Positions 35,919-45,960 are shown, counted from the stretch's first letter. The stretch is 64,000 nt of DNA from Endozoicomonas gorgoniicola (GCF_025562715.2 NZ_JAPFCC010000001.1:4949501-5013500); one strand, 5' to 3'. Program-made: numbers and translations. The notes: generated by a model from the letters alone, not told the origin.

Positions 35919-36491
35919 TCAAGACTTCAGCGTCCTTTCCCCCATGGTCGTCACATCAAACAGAGTGTACGACAGGGTTAGTTTGGTGATATGCCGGGGT
36001 AATTCCTGATCCACAATAATTCTCAGCGGCATGACTTTTTCTTCACCTGCATCAAGGGTCTGGGTGGTAAAGCAGAAACATTCCACCTTGTGCAGATAAT
36101 TGGTGGCCTGAAATGGCGTTACACTGGGTATTGCCTGGCCGATCATTCTTTTACTGGTCGGGTTACGAGCGAAAAAGCTGAGTTCTCCTACCTGGCCCGG
36201 ATGCACTTCGACTTCAGAAATATTCGGATGAAAGTCCCAGCTCATCCCTGCATTTTTCGTTGCCACAAACTGCACTTTGATAATGCGACTGGTGTCCATC
36301 ACCGCTTTGCCGGTATAAGGGTTCGGGTCCGTCTTGCCATTCAACCCTGTGACTTTGCAGAAAACGTCGTAGATCGGAACCATGGCAAAGCCAAAACCAA
36401 ACATACCACCCGCAACCAGTCCAGTGCGCAGCATGGTTCGTTTTGACAGATCGACGACTTTTTCTTCCTTGGTTTTATCCTTCTCAGTCAT
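35919..36491 (-). CDS. ctaG: Cytochrome c oxidase assembly protein CtaG/Cox11
   Basis: Delivers copper to CuB of subunit I. A single N-terminal membrane helix is followed by the Cox11 domain with the copper-binding VECFCFTTQTL (CxC) and PVYDVFCKVTG-like PIYDVFCKVTGLNGK. Length 190 is normal. It starts 15 bp after coxA. Confidence 0.95.
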   Translation of the reverse strand: MTEKDKTKEEKVVDLSKRTMLRTGLVAGGMFGFGFAMVPIYDVFCKVTGLNGKTDPNPYTGKAVMDTSRIIKVQFVATKNAGMSWDFHPNISEVEVHPGQVGELSFFARNPTSKRMIGQAIPSVTPFQATNYLHKVECFCFTTQTLDAGEEKVMPLRIIVDQELPRHITKLTLSYTLFDVTTMGERTLKS

Positions 36492-36506
36492 ATGGCAACC
36501 CTTGCC

Positions 36507-38090
36507 TTACTTCACATCAGGAGGTGTCGTAAAGGTGTGGTAGGGTGCCGGGGAGGGCAGACTCCACTCCAGACCTTCAGCGCTTTCCCAGACCTGAGCT
36601 TCCGCTTTTTTACCTCCACGGATGCACTTGAGAACAATGAACAGAAACAACAGCTGTGTGGTCCCAAACAAAAAACCACCCAGGCTGGCAATCTGATTAA
36701 AGTCGGCAAATTGCAGGGCGTAGTCAGGAATTCGTCTGGGCATGCCGGCCAGACCAACAAAGTGCATTGGGAAAAATGTCAGGTTCATGCCAATAAACGA
36801 CAACCAGAAGTGCGTTTTTGCCAGCGTTTCGTCGTACATGTGACCGGTCCACTTGGGAAGCCAGTAATACGTAGCGGCAAAGATGGCGAAAATAGCACCG
36901 GGCACCAGAACATAGTGGAAGTGTGCCACCACAAAGTAAGTATCATGGTATTGGAAATCGGCCGGTGCAATGGACAGCATCAGCCCGGAGAAACCACCGA
37001 TGGTGAACAACACCACAAAAGCAATGGCAAACAGCATGGGCGTTTCAAAGGTCATGGCACCACGAAACATAGTGGTTACCCAGTTGAAAACCTTCACGCC
37101 TGTTGGCACAGCAATCAGCATGGTGGCATACATAAAGAACAGTTCACCCACCAGCGGAATCCCCACTGTGAACATGTGATGCGCCCAGACAATAAACGAC
37201 AGGAATGCAATGCTACTGGTGGCGTAGACCATTGACGTGTAACCAAACAGCGGCTTGCGGGCAAAGGTAGGGATGATTGCAGACACGATACCAAACGACG
37301 GCAGTATCATGATGTACACTTCCGGATGTCCGAAGAACCAGAAGATATGCTGAAACAGTACCGGGTCACCACCGCCGCCGGCATTAAAGAAGCTGGTGCC
37401 AAAATGTATATCCATTAGCATCATGGTCACAGCACCTGCCAACACGGGCATCACTGCTATCAGAAGGTAGGCAGTGATCAGCCAGGTCCAGACAAACAGA
37501 GGCATTTTCATCATGGTCATACCGGGAGCCCGCAGATTGAGAATGGTGGCGATGATGTTGATCGCTCCCATAATCGACGAGATACCCAGCATGTGAATAG
37601 CAAAGATAAAAAAGGTGGTTGATGGAGGAGAGTAATCCGTGGACAGCGGCGCATAGAAAGTCCAGCCAAAGTTAGGGCCGCCACCTTCCATAAACAGAGT
37701 ACTGACCAGCATCAGGGCAGCAAACGGCAGAATCCAGAAACTCCAGTTATTCATTCTTGGCAACGCCATATCAGGCGCACCAATCATCATCGGAATCATC
37801 CAGTTCGCCAGCCCGACAAAAGCAGGCATAACCGCACCAAACACCATGATCAGCCCGTGCATGGTGGTCATCTGGTTAAAAAATGCCGGCTCGACTATCT
37901 GCAATCCTGGCTGAAACAGTTCTGCCCGGATAACCATTGCCATGGCGCCCCCCGTCAGAAACATGATGAAACTGAACCACAAATACATCGAGCCAATATC
38001 TTTGTGGTTGGTGGTCAGCACCCAGCGCATTAAGCCTTTTGCCGGACCGTGGTGGTGATCGTCGTGATGTTCAAGTGTCTGTTCGGTCAT
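36507..38090 (-). CDS. coxA: Cytochrome c oxidase subunit I
   Basis: Catalytic haem a/a3-CuB subunit with twelve helices. Conserved: TTNHKDIGSMYLW, TMHGLIMVF (haem a His), WFFGHPEVYI (CuB His and the cross-linked Tyr), YATSSIAFLSFIVWAHHMF (His pair) and FHYVLVPGAIF. The start at 38090 has GAGGA nine bases upstream; the open frame extends to 38123 into coxB. A His-rich N-terminus (EHHDDHHHG) precedes the first helix. Confidence 0.97.
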   Translation of the reverse strand: MTEQTLEHHDDHHHGPAKGLMRWVLTTNHKDIGSMYLWFSFIMFLTGGAMAMVIRAELFQPGLQIVEPAFFNQMTTMHGLIMVFGAVMPAFVGLANWMIPMMIGAPDMALPRMNNWSFWILPFAALMLVSTLFMEGGGPNFGWTFYAPLSTDYSPPSTTFFIFAIHMLGISSIMGAINIIATILNLRAPGMTMMKMPLFVWTWLITAYLLIAVMPVLAGAVTMMLMDIHFGTSFFNAGGGGDPVLFQHIFWFFGHPEVYIMILPSFGIVSAIIPTFARKPLFGYTSMVYATSSIAFLSFIVWAHHMFTVGIPLVGELFFMYATMLIAVPTGVKVFNWVTTMFRGAMTFETPMLFAIAFVVLFTIGGFSGLMLSIAPADFQYHDTYFVVAHFHYVLVPGAIFAIFAATYYWLPKWTGHMYDETLAKTHFWLSFIGMNLTFFPMHFVGLAGMPRRIPDYALQFADFNQIASLGGFLFGTTQLLFLFIVLKCIRGGKKAEAQVWESAEGLEWSLPSPAPYHTFTTPPDVK

Positions 38091-38100
38091 GATGGCGTCC

Positions 38101-39342
38101 TCACGGCGATGCTTGCTTATCAAGAGCAGCTTGCTGCTGGCTTGCTGCGGGTTTGGCGCTGTCGTCTGGTTTCAGCTCTCCTGTCTTCTTGTACTCAAGA
38201 ATCTGTTTTGGAGTGACAATCTGACCGGTGTTATTGCCCCAGGCGTTTCGCTCATAAGTAATAACGGCGGCCAGCTCGGCTTCATTCAGCTGGTTGGCAA
38301 ATGCCTGCATAGCTGACCCTTTTTTGCCGTTCATAACGATATCAACATGGCCTTCAAGCCCATCAGCCTTAACCGTCATATCGGCTCCTTTTAATGCCGG
38401 GAACAATGGAGGCATTCCCTCTCCGCCCACCTGATGACAGGCTGCGCAGATTTTTTCGTAAGTGGTTTTGCCCAGCTTCATCAACTTATCCATGTCCCAG
38501 TTTTCCTGAGTTAACTGTCTGACCTTTTCTGCTTCCTGTCTTTTTTCCACAAGCCAGGCATTAAAGTCCTCGGGGGTTCTGGCATCCACGACAATGGGCA
38601 TATAGCCGTGATTCTTACCGCACAGTTCGGCGCATTGCCCACGGTAAATGCCGGGCCTTTCAATTTTGGTCCAGGCTTCGTTAATAAATCCGGGAATAGC
38701 GTCGCGCTTAACGGCAAAAGCCGGAACCCACCAGGAATGGATAACGTCTGCGGCGGTAACAAGAAAACGAACCTTTTGACCAACGGGCAATACCAGTGGT
38801 TCATCCACTTCCAGCAGGTAGTTATTTTCTTTGTTGCGGACGTTGTAAATCTGTTCTTGCGGCGTCGACAGATTACTAAAGAATGAAACGCCTTCTCCCA
38901 GATATTCGTACTGCCACTTCCACTGGTAGCCCGTGATTTTAATATCCACTTCGGCTTCATCAGTGTTGTAAATGTCTATGAGGGTTCTGGTGGCAGGAAT
39001 AGCCATTAAAACCAGAATGAGGAATGGAATCGTGGTCCAGGCAATTTCAACCAGCGTGCTTTCGTGAAAATGCTGCGGCTTAACGCCACGGGACTTCCGG
39101 TGCATGATGATTGAATAAAACATGACACCAAACACCAGTACGCCAATAACGACACAAATGATGAAAATGGTCATGTGAAGACCGTAGATGGAACGGCTGA
39201 TAGCCGTCACCCCCTCAGTCATGTTGACCTGCCAGTCCGCCATCAGGCGTACGGGCAACAAGCTACCAAGAAAACCGGCAGCAAGAAGAAAAAGTGCTCG
39301 CATGTGCTGCATCATTCCCTTACATCCCCTGACGATCCGCAC
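38101..39342 (-). CDS. coxB: Cytochrome c oxidase subunit II with fused cytochrome c domain
   Basis: A signal/anchor region and two membrane helices precede the cupredoxin CuA domain (HSWWVPAF, then GQCAELCGKNHGYM). A C-terminal cytochrome c domain has CAACHQ and a distal Met, making this a caa3-type oxidase that accepts electrons from soluble cytochromes. Several in-frame ATGs lie near the 5' end (39342, 39315, 39312, 39303), so the exact start is uncertain. A Gln/Ala/Lys tail ends the protein. Confidence 0.95.
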   Translation of the reverse strand: MRIVRGCKGMMQHMRALFLLAAGFLGSLLPVRLMADWQVNMTEGVTAISRSIYGLHMTIFIICVVIGVLVFGVMFYSIIMHRKSRGVKPQHFHESTLVEIAWTTIPFLILVLMAIPATRTLIDIYNTDEAEVDIKITGYQWKWQYEYLGEGVSFFSNLSTPQEQIYNVRNKENNYLLEVDEPLVLPVGQKVRFLVTAADVIHSWWVPAFAVKRDAIPGFINEAWTKIERPGIYRGQCAELCGKNHGYMPIVVDARTPEDFNAWLVEKRQEAEKVRQLTQENWDMDKLMKLGKTTYEKICAACHQVGGEGMPPLFPALKGADMTVKADGLEGHVDIVMNGKKGSAMQAFANQLNEAELAAVITYERNAWGNNTGQIVTPKQILEYKKTGELKPDDSAKPAASQQQAALDKQASP

Positions 39343-40335
39343 TCGGTCTCAGAAAGTTGAGGCGGAAACTTCTTATTATTATTGAGCAGACCCAGAGCCC
39401 TGCATTCAGAGGTGTGAATCAGTCAAAAAACGTCATGAACTGATTCTGTTATTGTCCTTTTCGACCTATCCTGGTCATTAGAGCATCTTGCTTGAAAAAC
39501 GCTTTCCCCACACACCAACCAGCGGAATTCAAAACCGTGGTAAAGGGTAAATTTCTATGCAAGAGCGACCATTTATCAAAACGCCTTCACAATTAGAAGA
39601 CAAGGTCACACTACCTGGACACTGCAAATTAACTACACCCTAGTTAGCTGCTTATAAGCTACCAAGACATTAGTGCCTGAGTACCCGGGTAAAACAGGTG
39701 TCAATCTGTACCCCGGCTTGCTAAACCCAAATCGCAGGAACACCCTGCAATACATACCCCTAGGATCTGACAATAATGATCCAAAGAGTATAGTCCCAGA
39801 ACTCCATTAAACAACATGGATAAAAAAAAGGAAATTATTCCAGCACATTTTCTCCTGATCACCACAATGAAGAAAGAAAATTTTCATGGTAAAAACCAGA
39901 CTGAAAGCAAACGACAAAGGACGTTCAATGCCCTGTAATAATGACATTTCAATTCCTTCATACACACTTGTCAGAAATCACCATGCCAGTCAAAAACGAT
40001 CTGGAACTCATTATTAACAAAGTCACAACGACAAGAAATCCATTGCATTCATTTCTTGTTTTTTTCAGGAGAAATTTCCTCAGGCCACTTTAGTGAAAAG
40101 CAATGAAGATATGAACAATTTCAGCATATTTTGTGTGTCATTTTTTTGACTGCACAACTGCTTCGAAAAACATGAAATAGCTTATAAAACAAGGCATTTT
40201 TTTATTTTATTTTTTGATTCTAAAATTAATATTTTTTATGAAAAAGGGATATTTAAAATTGCTTGTGCTGAGTCTGTCTGTATGGTCAATTATCTCATCA
40301 TCAGTCAGTATCAGCCACTGTTAATGGAGGCACAA
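39343..40335. other. Long non-coding region between coxB and the next gene
   Basis: Almost 1 kb, becoming very AT-rich toward 40280. It must hold the divergent promoters of the oxidase operon and the plus-strand gene. I find no RNA gene, repeat array or convincing ORF; a 28-codon ORF at 39557-39643 with AAGGG ten bases upstream is the best peptide candidate but weak. Confidence 0.6.
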
Positions 40336-40986
40336 ATGGACGTGCAGGCGATCAGCGATCTTATCGATCACGCAAGAGAGCACGAAGCACAGAGCATGCA
40401 TTTAAGTTCACTGGTGAAAAAGCAGCTCAACCAGCTGCACCACACCATAGAACTACCTGAAAAAAACGCATGCGAAACTCTGCTGAAGTTCGTAGCTGAA
40501 TACATAGACCATGTTCCCGACTTTCTGAGAACGCTTGAAAAAGCCTCTGAAGAACTGGGAATTGAAAGCTTTATCTATCCGTTCCTGGATATCATCAATG
40601 AAAACTTTATGGCTCCTGTCCTTCAGTCACGATCAGACATTGATATGTATGAGCTACTGGAAAAATCCTATTTTGCCCACCGGTTGATTGAAGAAGTCAA
40701 TGATACCTGGCTGGCAAAAACCGGCAGCACTCTGATCCCCATGAATATGACCTGGCCCAACCTGATCATCCACGCCATTCTGGGAGAAAAGTTTGGCAAT
40801 GAACTGGATTCAATTGTGGCGCAGACAGTACGACATATGATGCGTTCCCAGACCATTTTCAATCCCGATAAATGCCAGCAGTTTATCAGCCAGAGAGACC
40901 CGGAAGAGTGGGTTAACACCTGGTCGAAATGGAACTGTATGCCCCATCAGATGGGCATTGACCTGAAGTTTACTTCTGCAGCCTGA
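40336..40986 (+). CDS. Conserved-looking hypothetical protein
   Basis: 216 residues from the ATG at 40336, chosen because GGAGG sits five bases before it (the frame extends to 40282). Soluble, helical and acidic, without signal peptide. Notable pieces: EYIDHVPDFLRTLEKASEELG and MTWPNLIIHAILGEKFGNEL. I recognise no domain. It is next to the YheV-like gene, converging with it. Confidence 0.75.
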   Translation: MDVQAISDLIDHAREHEAQSMHLSSLVKKQLNQLHHTIELPEKNACETLLKFVAEYIDHVPDFLRTLEKASEELGIESFIYPFLDIINENFMAPVLQSRSDIDMYELLEKSYFAHRLIEEVNDTWLAKTGSTLIPMNMTWPNLIIHAILGEKFGNELDSIVAQTVRHMMRSQTIFNPDKCQQFISQRDPEEWVNTWSKWNCMPHQMGIDLKFTSAA

Positions 40987-40988
40987 CA

Positions 40989-41240
40989 TTAGTTGTCCAG
41001 TATACGAACCACCTGAACGTTCTGGTCTTCATTTAAAGTGTTATGCCTGCCTTCGCCTTCGTGGGAGACCCTGGTTTCCGGAAGCTCTCCCACCAGAGCA
41101 GGCTTGTTTTGAACTTCATCAGAAAAACCGCAGTCAACACACTCCCTGATATCAAAGTCTTCTTTCTGAAAAAACCGTACAGTGTCCTGAACGCCGCAGG
41201 CAGGGCAAACTGCTCCGGCTATAAACCGTTTTATTGTCAT
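40989..41240 (-). CDS. YheV-family zinc-ribbon protein
   Basis: 83 residues with two Cys pairs, AVCPACGV and RECVDCGF, forming a predicted zinc ribbon, and the YheV-like start MTIKRFIAGAVCPAC. Function unknown. The same family lies beside prlC in Pseudomonas. Confidence 0.85.
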   Translation of the reverse strand: MTIKRFIAGAVCPACGVQDTVRFFQKEDFDIRECVDCGFSDEVQNKPALVGELPETRVSHEGEGRHNTLNEDQNVQVVRILDN

Positions 41241-41361
41241 AAGTGATGCTCCGCTATACAGCTACGGTGCAGGCTATAGTATTTATCTTTGTAAGGCCAG
41301 AGGTTTGAGTAATCATCTGCTATGCTCAAAGCCCGAACAATAAAACAGAGCGGTATGCAGT

Positions 41362-41955
41362 ATGAGCCTTGAAGCCAGAGTATCGTCGTTAGAAGAAAAA
41401 TTTGAAACGTTGGATGATGCAGTCCGCAAACTGATAAATATCACTGCTGAGACACAGCAGATAGTCTTGGAAAATCAGCGTGAGAATCGTGTCAGGTTTG
41501 ATCAGCAAGAGCGCAGAATGGACAGGCTGGAGTCCGCTGTTGGCGCACTGGCAGAAGCAACCCTCGCCGGATTTAAACGAGTTGACGAACGGCTCGACCA
41601 GCACGACAAGCGTTTCGACCAGATCGACAAACGCCTCGACCAGCACGATAAGCGCTTCGACCAGATCGACAAACGCCTCGACCAGATCGACAAACGCCTC
41701 GACCAGCACGATAAGCGCTTCGATCAGCACGACAAGCGCTTCGACCAGATCGACAAACGCCTCGACCAGCACGATAAGCGCTTCGATCAGCACGACAAGC
41801 GCTTCGACCAGATCGACAAACGCCTCGACCAGCACGACAAGCGCTTCGACCAGATCGACAAACGCCTCGACCAGCACGATAAACGTTTCGACCAGATCGA
41901 CAAACGTTTCGACCAGTTAGAGCTGCTCATTCGCCAATCCCAGTCCAGTCACTAG
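41362..41955 (+). CDS. Coiled-coil protein with 16 heptad repeats
   Basis: A 197-residue cytoplasmic protein without signal peptide. Residues 1-75 are helical (SLEARVSSLEEKFETLDDAV). Residues 76-187 are 16 copies of a 7-residue unit, K/R-R-F/L-D-Q-H/I-D, giving one long charged coiled coil. The end is QLELLIRQSQ. Such proteins occur in many bacteria as length-variable coiled coils with no settled role. Each unit is 21 bp, so slippage would change length without frameshift. Confidence 0.8.
   Translation: MSLEARVSSLEEKFETLDDAVRKLINITAETQQIVLENQRENRVRFDQQERRMDRLESAVGALAEATLAGFKRVDERLDQHDKRFDQIDKRLDQHDKRFDQIDKRLDQIDKRLDQHDKRFDQHDKRFDQIDKRLDQHDKRFDQHDKRFDQIDKRLDQHDKRFDQIDKRLDQHDKRFDQIDKRFDQLELLIRQSQSSH
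41587..41922 (+). repeat. 21-bp coding minisatellite, 16 units
   Basis: Near-identical units of the type CGCTTCGACCAGATCGACAA repeat at 21-bp period, with alternation of His/Ile and Phe/Leu codons showing higher-order 42- and 63-bp repeats. Confidence 0.95.
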
Positions 41956-42020
41956 CGACTCACTCTACCCGACTGCCTCCAGACAGCGGGTAAGTTCTGG
42001 ATTGTCTACGCCAGAAAAAG

Positions 42021-44057
42021 TCAGGCAATACCGCTGTGACGCAACAGGGCATCAATCTCAGGCTCACGACCACGGAAGTTTACAAACAGTTCCATGGGTT
42101 CAGCAGAGCCGCCTTTCTCCAGAATTTCATTCAGGAAAGACTCACCGGTTTCACGGTTAAAAATGCCTTCTTCTTCAAAGCGGGAAAACGCATCAGCCGA
42201 CAACACCTCAGCCCACTTGTAGCTGTAGTAACCTGCCGCATAACCGCCAGCAAAAATGTGGCTGAAGCTGTGCTGGAAGCGATTGAAAGTCGGTGGAATT
42301 ACAACTGAAACCTGCTCTCGCACTTCACTCAATACTTCCTCAACCGCTTTGCCTTCTGCGTAATTCTTGTGCAGTTTAAAGTCAAACAGGGAGAACTCCA
42401 GCTGACGCACCATCATCATGGCAGACTGGAAATTTTTAGCGGCCAGCAGTTTATCCAGCATTTCACGGGGTAAAGGCTCACCGGTTTCGTGATGTCCGGA
42501 AATGAGTGCCAGACCTTCTTCTTCCCAGCACCAGTTTTCCATAAACTGGCTTGGCAATTCAACGGCATCCCATGCCACCCCGTTGATGCCTGACACTGGA
42601 GAGTAATCCACTTTCGTCAGCATGTGATGCAGGCCATGACCAAATTCATGGAACAGGGTAACCACTTCGTCGTGGGTCAACAGTGCAGGCTTATCACCAA
42701 CAGGAGGCGTAAAGTTACAGGTCAGGTAAGCGACGGGCAGCTGCACGTTTTCCTGACCGGGCGCTCTGCGACGTACACGACATTCGTCCATCCAGGCGCC
42801 ACCACGTTTGTGTTCACGGGCATAGAGATCAAGATAGAAACGACCAATCACCACGCCATCGCGTTTAATATTGTAGAAGCGCACATCTTTGTGCCAGACA
42901 TCCACATCGGTCACCGTTTCAAAGGTGATGTCAAATAGCTTCCCGACTACGGCAAACATACCATCAATGCTTTTCTCTGCGGGGAACCACGGGCGCAACT
43001 CTTCCTGAGATATGGCATAACGGTTCTGCCGCAGTTTTTCGCCGTAGTAACCAATGTCCCACGCCTGCAGGTCATCGGCACCATATTCCTTTTTGGCAAA
43101 AGCTTTCAGTTCTGCCAGCTCTTTTTCTGCCTGAGGTTTGCTGCGTACCGCCAGGTCTTCCAGAAAAGCCACCACCTGGTCTGGTGTTTCAGCCATCTTA
43201 GTAGCCAGGGAGTATTCAGCATAATTATCAAAGTCCAGCAGTTGCGCCAGTTCATGGCGAAGCTTCAGGATATTTTTAATGTTTTCGCCGTTATCAAACT
43301 CACCCGCATTGGGTCCCTGATCAGAAGCCCTGGTACAGAAAGCAGTGTAAACTTCTTCACGCAGTTCGCGGTTATCGCAGTAGGTCATAACCGGGAAGAA
43401 GCTTGGAAAGTCGAGGTTCAGCATCCAGCCCTGATCGTGGCCTTTTGCCTCAGCCAGCTGACGTGCCCCCGCCAGTGCCGACTCCGGCAACCCTTTTAAT
43501 TCATCTTCATCGGTAATCAGCTTTGACCACGCCATGGTGGCGTCCAGCACATTGTCGGAGAATTTACTAGTCAGCTCAGACAGCGCTTTCTGGATGTCGC
43601 CGTAACGGGCTTTTTTGTCTTCAGGCAGGGCAACGCCGGCCAGTTTGAAATCTCTTAGATAGTCATTGATGACTTTCTGCTGAGCTTTGTCGAGCTGCTT
43701 GAAATCATCCGCTTCCGCAATGTTGCGATAGGCTTCATACAAAGCCTGATTTTGCCCAATGCGTGTAGAATACTCGGACAGAATGGGCAGACAGGCGTTG
43801 TAAGCATCGCGCAACTCATCACTGTTCACCACGGCATTCATGTGGCCTACCGGAGACCATGCCTGATTAAGACGATCAGCCAGAATATCCATGGGTTCCT
43901 GTAAAGATTGCCAGCTGAAACGGGTTGTCTTTGCCAGTAACGATTCTATTGCCTGCTCATTTTCTTTAATGATGGTTTCAACCGCTGGCTGCACATGCTC
44001 AGGATTGATCTTTGAAAAAGGAGGCAGTTCGGAAGACTGAAGCAGCGGGTTGCTCAT
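42021..44057 (-). CDS. prlC: Oligopeptidase A
   Basis: M3-family zinc metallopeptidase that degrades signal-peptide fragments and other short peptides in the cytoplasm. 678 residues, as in E. coli (680). Zinc motif FHEFGHGLHH with the third ligand Glu in the downstream WDAVELPSQFMENWCWE. Standard start and no defects. Confidence 0.96.
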   Translation of the reverse strand: MSNPLLQSSELPPFSKINPEHVQPAVETIIKENEQAIESLLAKTTRFSWQSLQEPMDILADRLNQAWSPVGHMNAVVNSDELRDAYNACLPILSEYSTRIGQNQALYEAYRNIAEADDFKQLDKAQQKVINDYLRDFKLAGVALPEDKKARYGDIQKALSELTSKFSDNVLDATMAWSKLITDEDELKGLPESALAGARQLAEAKGHDQGWMLNLDFPSFFPVMTYCDNRELREEVYTAFCTRASDQGPNAGEFDNGENIKNILKLRHELAQLLDFDNYAEYSLATKMAETPDQVVAFLEDLAVRSKPQAEKELAELKAFAKKEYGADDLQAWDIGYYGEKLRQNRYAISQEELRPWFPAEKSIDGMFAVVGKLFDITFETVTDVDVWHKDVRFYNIKRDGVVIGRFYLDLYAREHKRGGAWMDECRVRRRAPGQENVQLPVAYLTCNFTPPVGDKPALLTHDEVVTLFHEFGHGLHHMLTKVDYSPVSGINGVAWDAVELPSQFMENWCWEEEGLALISGHHETGEPLPREMLDKLLAAKNFQSAMMMVRQLEFSLFDFKLHKNYAEGKAVEEVLSEVREQVSVVIPPTFNRFQHSFSHIFAGGYAAGYYSYKWAEVLSADAFSRFEEEGIFNRETGESFLNEILEKGGSAEPMELFVNFRGREPEIDALLRHSGIA

Positions 44058-44254
44058 GTGTAATACTCTCTGATCTGTTCTTATTCATCACAATGGGTAC
44101 AACAGAACGCTATTTCAAGCATCCGGAGTACCGACCGTTTAAACTTTCCCTCACTCCTGACTGTTTATACGTCTTTGGGCCAATAAAAGACAGATAGCCT
44201 GATAGAATAGTTAAAAACCGAATTCTAATCTTCAGTACCAGAGCGAGATACGCC

Positions 44255-44797
44255 ATGAACCCTGCCATAAGAACCTTCAGAGGGAAAACGCCGGTTACCG
44301 GCAAAGGAGTGTTTATCGATCCGACAGCCTTAGTCATTGGCGATGTGGAGATTGGCAAAGACAGCTCGATATGGCCCATGAGTGTTGTTCGGGGAGATAT
44401 GAACAGCATTCGAATTGGTGAACGCACCAGCATTCAGGATGGCTCAGTTCTGCACATTACTCACGCCAGCCATTACAACCCCAAAGGTCATGCCCTGACT
44501 ATTGGCAGCGATGTTACCGTTGGCCACAGCGTCACCCTGCACGGATGCACTCTTCATGACCGGTGTCTGATTGGTCTTGGCTCTGTCGTGATGGACGGTG
44601 CAGTGGTTGAAGAAGAAGTTTTGGTGGCAGCCGGCTGCCTGGTACCTCCGGGCAGGCGACTGCAGAGTGGTTTCCTCTATAAAGGCAATCCGGCCAAAAT
44701 GGTTCGTCCGCTGACCGAACAGGAAATCAGCTTCTTTTCCTACAGTGCAGCCAATTACGTAAAATTGAAGGATGAATATATTACTGAAAAGAATTAA
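44255..44797 (+). CDS. Gamma carbonic anhydrase family protein
   Basis: A left-handed beta-helix trimer protein of 180 residues (YrdA/PaaY-like) with hexapeptide repeats: VIGDVEIGKDSSIWPMSVV, IGERTSIQDGSVLHI, SDVTVGHSVTLHGC. The His metal ligands are in LHITHAS and TVGHSVTLHGC. Carbonic anhydrase activity varies in this family. Neighbour of prlC as in Pseudomonas. Confidence 0.92.
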   Translation: MNPAIRTFRGKTPVTGKGVFIDPTALVIGDVEIGKDSSIWPMSVVRGDMNSIRIGERTSIQDGSVLHITHASHYNPKGHALTIGSDVTVGHSVTLHGCTLHDRCLIGLGSVVMDGAVVEEEVLVAAGCLVPPGRRLQSGFLYKGNPAKMVRPLTEQEISFFSYSAANYVKLKDEYITEKN

Positions 44798-44904
44798 AAA
44801 TAATTTAATATTCACTTTATTAAGATTTAGCCCATAGTCTTACAGACGCTCTCTAAATGGCTCCCTATGCTTGTGAAATCAAGAATGATTTTGGAGATGT
44901 CGTC

Positions 44905-45135
44905 ATGAGCCAGCCAATCACTCCCAGTTCTGCGTCAGGCAGCGAGATAAGTCAGACTGCCCTTATGGTGGCAGACCAGCAAACAAAAATGCAGGACATC
45001 AGTAAAAGCAACCTGAAGACTGAAAAGCCTCGTGAAACTCAGGCCGAAACCAGCTCCGAAATCAGTCATGGTTCAGTTAAAGATAAAAAGGCAAGACTCG
45101 CTTTTCTGATACACCAGCAAAATTTGGCGATTTAA
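44905..45135 (+). CDS. Small hypothetical protein
   Basis: 76 residues from the ATG at 44905, which has GGAG eight bases upstream; the frame extends to 44857. Ser/Thr/Gln-rich, probably disordered, ending in a short basic-hydrophobic segment (KKARLAFLIHQQNLAI). No family recognised. Confidence 0.5.
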   Translation: MSQPITPSSASGSEISQTALMVADQQTKMQDISKSNLKTEKPRETQAETSSEISHGSVKDKKARLAFLIHQQNLAI

Positions 45136-45318
45136 CGACTCACAATCGCCAACACTTTCAGCTTGATCGCAAAATAGTACATATACTATGCGCGTGTACT
45201 AATTCACCAAACCAACCTGAAAATCATCCCCCCAGCCAGCCTGCAACAGGCTGAGAAACTGCTAAAAATACTGCTACTATAGTCCGCCATTCTTTATTTC
45301 TATTGCGGCTTTAACCTG

Positions 45319-45921
45319 ATGGATATATTTTCTACAGCGGTACTTTTATTCCTGATAATGGATCCCCTCGGCAACATGCCAATCTTTATATCAGCCCTTA
45401 AGCATGTCCCCGAAGAACGGAGAACCAAGGTTCTGATTCGAGAGCTACTGATCGCTTTGTCGATACTTGTTGTCTTCCTTTTCATAGGCGATAACGTGCT
45501 GGCACTGCTCAGTCTTGATCAGGAAGCAGTGAGCATCGCAGGTGGCGTTATACTTTTTCTAATAGCGCTAAAAATGGTATTCCCTCCTGCCCGTGGTGGC
45601 GGCATTATGGGAGATACACCTGATGGCGAGCCTTTCATTGTGCCAATGGCAACGCCCCTGATTGCCGGACCTTCCATTCTGGCCACGTTGATTTTGATGG
45701 GTAACCAAAACCCCGGACAAGAAATTGCCCTGCTTGGCGCATTGCTCATTGCCTGGTTTACCAGTTCTGCAATTCTTATCTTCTCTAATCGCATTATGAA
45801 GCTACTGGGCAATCGCGGTGTCTTCGCCATTGAGCGCCTGATGGGTATGATCCTGATCATGCTGTCGGTTCAGATGCTGATCAACGGTCTTACAAGCTAC
45901 CTTGTCCATTATTACTCCTGA
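45319..45921 (+). CDS. MarC-family membrane protein (YhgN-like)
   Basis: 200-residue inner-membrane protein with six helices. MarC-family signatures: FLIMDPLGNMPIF at the start, GGVILFLIALKMV and VPMATPLIAGPSILATLIL in the middle, ERLMGMILIMLSVQMLINGL at the end. Function unknown; it is not established as a multidrug transporter. Confidence 0.92.
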   Translation: MDIFSTAVLLFLIMDPLGNMPIFISALKHVPEERRTKVLIRELLIALSILVVFLFIGDNVLALLSLDQEAVSIAGGVILFLIALKMVFPPARGGGIMGDTPDGEPFIVPMATPLIAGPSILATLILMGNQNPGQEIALLGALLIAWFTSSAILIFSNRIMKLLGNRGVFAIERLMGMILIMLSVQMLINGLTSYLVHYYS

Positions 45922-45928
45922 TTACAGC

Positions 45929-45960
45929 GAAGAGAGGGCTTTTCCCTCTCTTCATTTTCC
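45929..45960 (+). terminator. Terminator after the MarC-family gene
   Basis: A 10-bp stem GAAGAGAGGG / CCCTCTCTTC with loop CTTTT, followed by ATTTTCCTTT. Confidence 0.8.

Noticed and set aside
39557..39643. 28-codon ORF upstream of coxB
   Set aside because: AAGGG lies at a reasonable distance, but length and lack of any similarity make it indistinguishable from chance.
41587..41922. Possible CRISPR array
   Set aside because: The 21-bp units are contiguous with no spacers and stay in one reading frame; this is a coding minisatellite.
41967..41991. Hairpin ACCCG-A-CTG / CAG-CGGGT between the heptad gene and prlC
   Set aside because: Imperfect stem with no T-tract on either strand; not called as a terminator.
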